Shown: piece by piece, positions 63,682 through 64,000 of the stretch
Position numbering within the stretch: the stretch's first letter is position 1
Layout: each line of letters starts with the position of its first letter
Assembly (NCBI GenBank): GCA_963786295.1
Contig: CAWAYV010000035.1
Span: forward strand, 1-64,000
From: JACCZX01 sp963786295
Lineage (GTDB): Bacteria; Pseudomonadota; Gammaproteobacteria; Burkholderiales; Burkholderiaceae_F
Direction: 5' to 3'
Length of the DNA: 64,000 nt
The notes under the pieces: model-generated
The model's database searches: none
Seen by the model: the letters and a program-made list of their open reading frames with translations, nothing else
Told to the model about the DNA's origin: nothing
Made by a program: the position numbers and the translations under genes

Positions 63682-64000
63682 ATGGATGACCAAGCGCAGC
63701 GCGTGCTTTTCCTGTGCACCGGCAACTCTGCGCGTTCGATTTTCGGCGAGGTGATCATGAACGCGATGGCCAACGGCCGGTTCATCGCTTACAGCGCGGG
63801 CAGCCATCCCGCCGGCCGTGTTAACCCAATGACGATTGAGCTGCTGCACAAAAACCGCTTACCCAGCGCCGGCCTGCGTAGCAAGAGCTGGGATGAGTTT
63901 GCACAGCCTAACGCGCCGAGGCTCGATTTTGTTTTTACGGTTTGCGATGACGCGGCGAGCGAGATTTGCCCGACCTGGCCGGGCCAGCCAGTCACCGCCC
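63682..64000 (+). CDS. arsC: arsenate reductase, low-molecular-weight phosphatase type (truncated by window edge)
   Basis: The first 106 residues are visible. The P-loop CTGNSARS near residue 11 and the later VFTVCDDAASEICPTWPGQP give the Cys residues used for arsenate reduction. ATG 63682 is 15 bases after the arsI stop. It reduces arsenate to arsenite with thioredoxin or glutaredoxin; an arsenite efflux gene would be expected beyond the window. Confidence 0.9.
   Translation, partial: MDDQAQRVLFLCTGNSARSIFGEVIMNAMANGRFIAYSAGSHPAGRVNPMTIELLHKNRLPSAGLRSKSWDEFAQPNAPRLDFVFTVCDDAASEICPTWPGQPVTA

Overview
The window looks like a chromosomal segment of a GC-rich betaproteobacterium, most likely Burkholderiales. 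The evidence is the block plsX-fabH-fabD-fabG-acpP-fabF-rpoE-mucA-mucB-mucD-lepA-lepB-rnc-era-recO-pdxJ-acpS-nagZ, the pgsA-tRNA-Gly-tRNA-Cys arrangement after uvrC, a DUF2863 protein and a Bug-type solute receptor. I see no phage, transposon, CRISPR array, rRNA or replication origin. Almost everything is housekeeping or core accessory metabolism.

Layout. 1-4.7 kb: a lipoprotein end, DUF2237, a GNAT/exonuclease fusion coupled to an M14 carboxypeptidase, an aminotransferase and DUF1178. 4.8-5.7 kb: tRNA-Leu and a crotonase. 5.9-15.7 kb: a complete cbb3 oxidase cluster (TauE/SafE-like, ccoI, S, N, O, Q, P, DUF2189, ccoG, ccoH, a small membrane protein), followed by a convergent 45-residue membrane ORF. 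16.1-38.0 kb: minus-strand housekeeping operons (tRNA-Cys, tRNA-Gly, pgsA, uvrC; nagZ back to lepA; the sigma-E/MucABD envelope-stress set; fatty-acid synthesis; rpmF/yceD), with efp on the plus strand. 38-46.5 kb: maf, an RsmI-like methyltransferase, Rieske, HAD, rluC, rne with a long structured leader, moaA, mobA. 46.5-53.2 kb: DUF2277, GFA enzyme, coniferyl-aldehyde-type dehydrogenase, GNAT, and the glyoxylate shunt aceA-HAD-aceB. 53.5-62.8 kb: MFS transporter, 5'-nucleotidase, DUF2863, a PheC-like/Bug/RraA set, pirin, beta-carbonic anhydrase, DUF3303. 62.8-64 kb: the start of an ars operon (arsR, arsI, arsC).

Reading-frame quality. Fourteen recognisable genes carry single-base frameshifts while the protein on both sides stays fully family-like. 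In all ten single-shift genes the span is 3n+1, meaning one extra base. About 17 of about 22 indels lie in the first 12.3 kb. I infer insertion-biased sequence error rather than gene decay. It creates two false gene fusions (RecO-PdxJ and CcoS-CcoN).

The most interesting biology is a GNAT domain fused to a DEDDh 3'-5' exonuclease, an EF-P with a non-betaproteobacterial body and a Val-Gly-Gly-Arg tip and no adjacent earP, a small membrane protein with a strong ribosome-binding site at the end of the cbb3 cluster, the structured rne leader, and candidate operators for aceA and arsR. I did not find a convincing wholly new multi-gene system.
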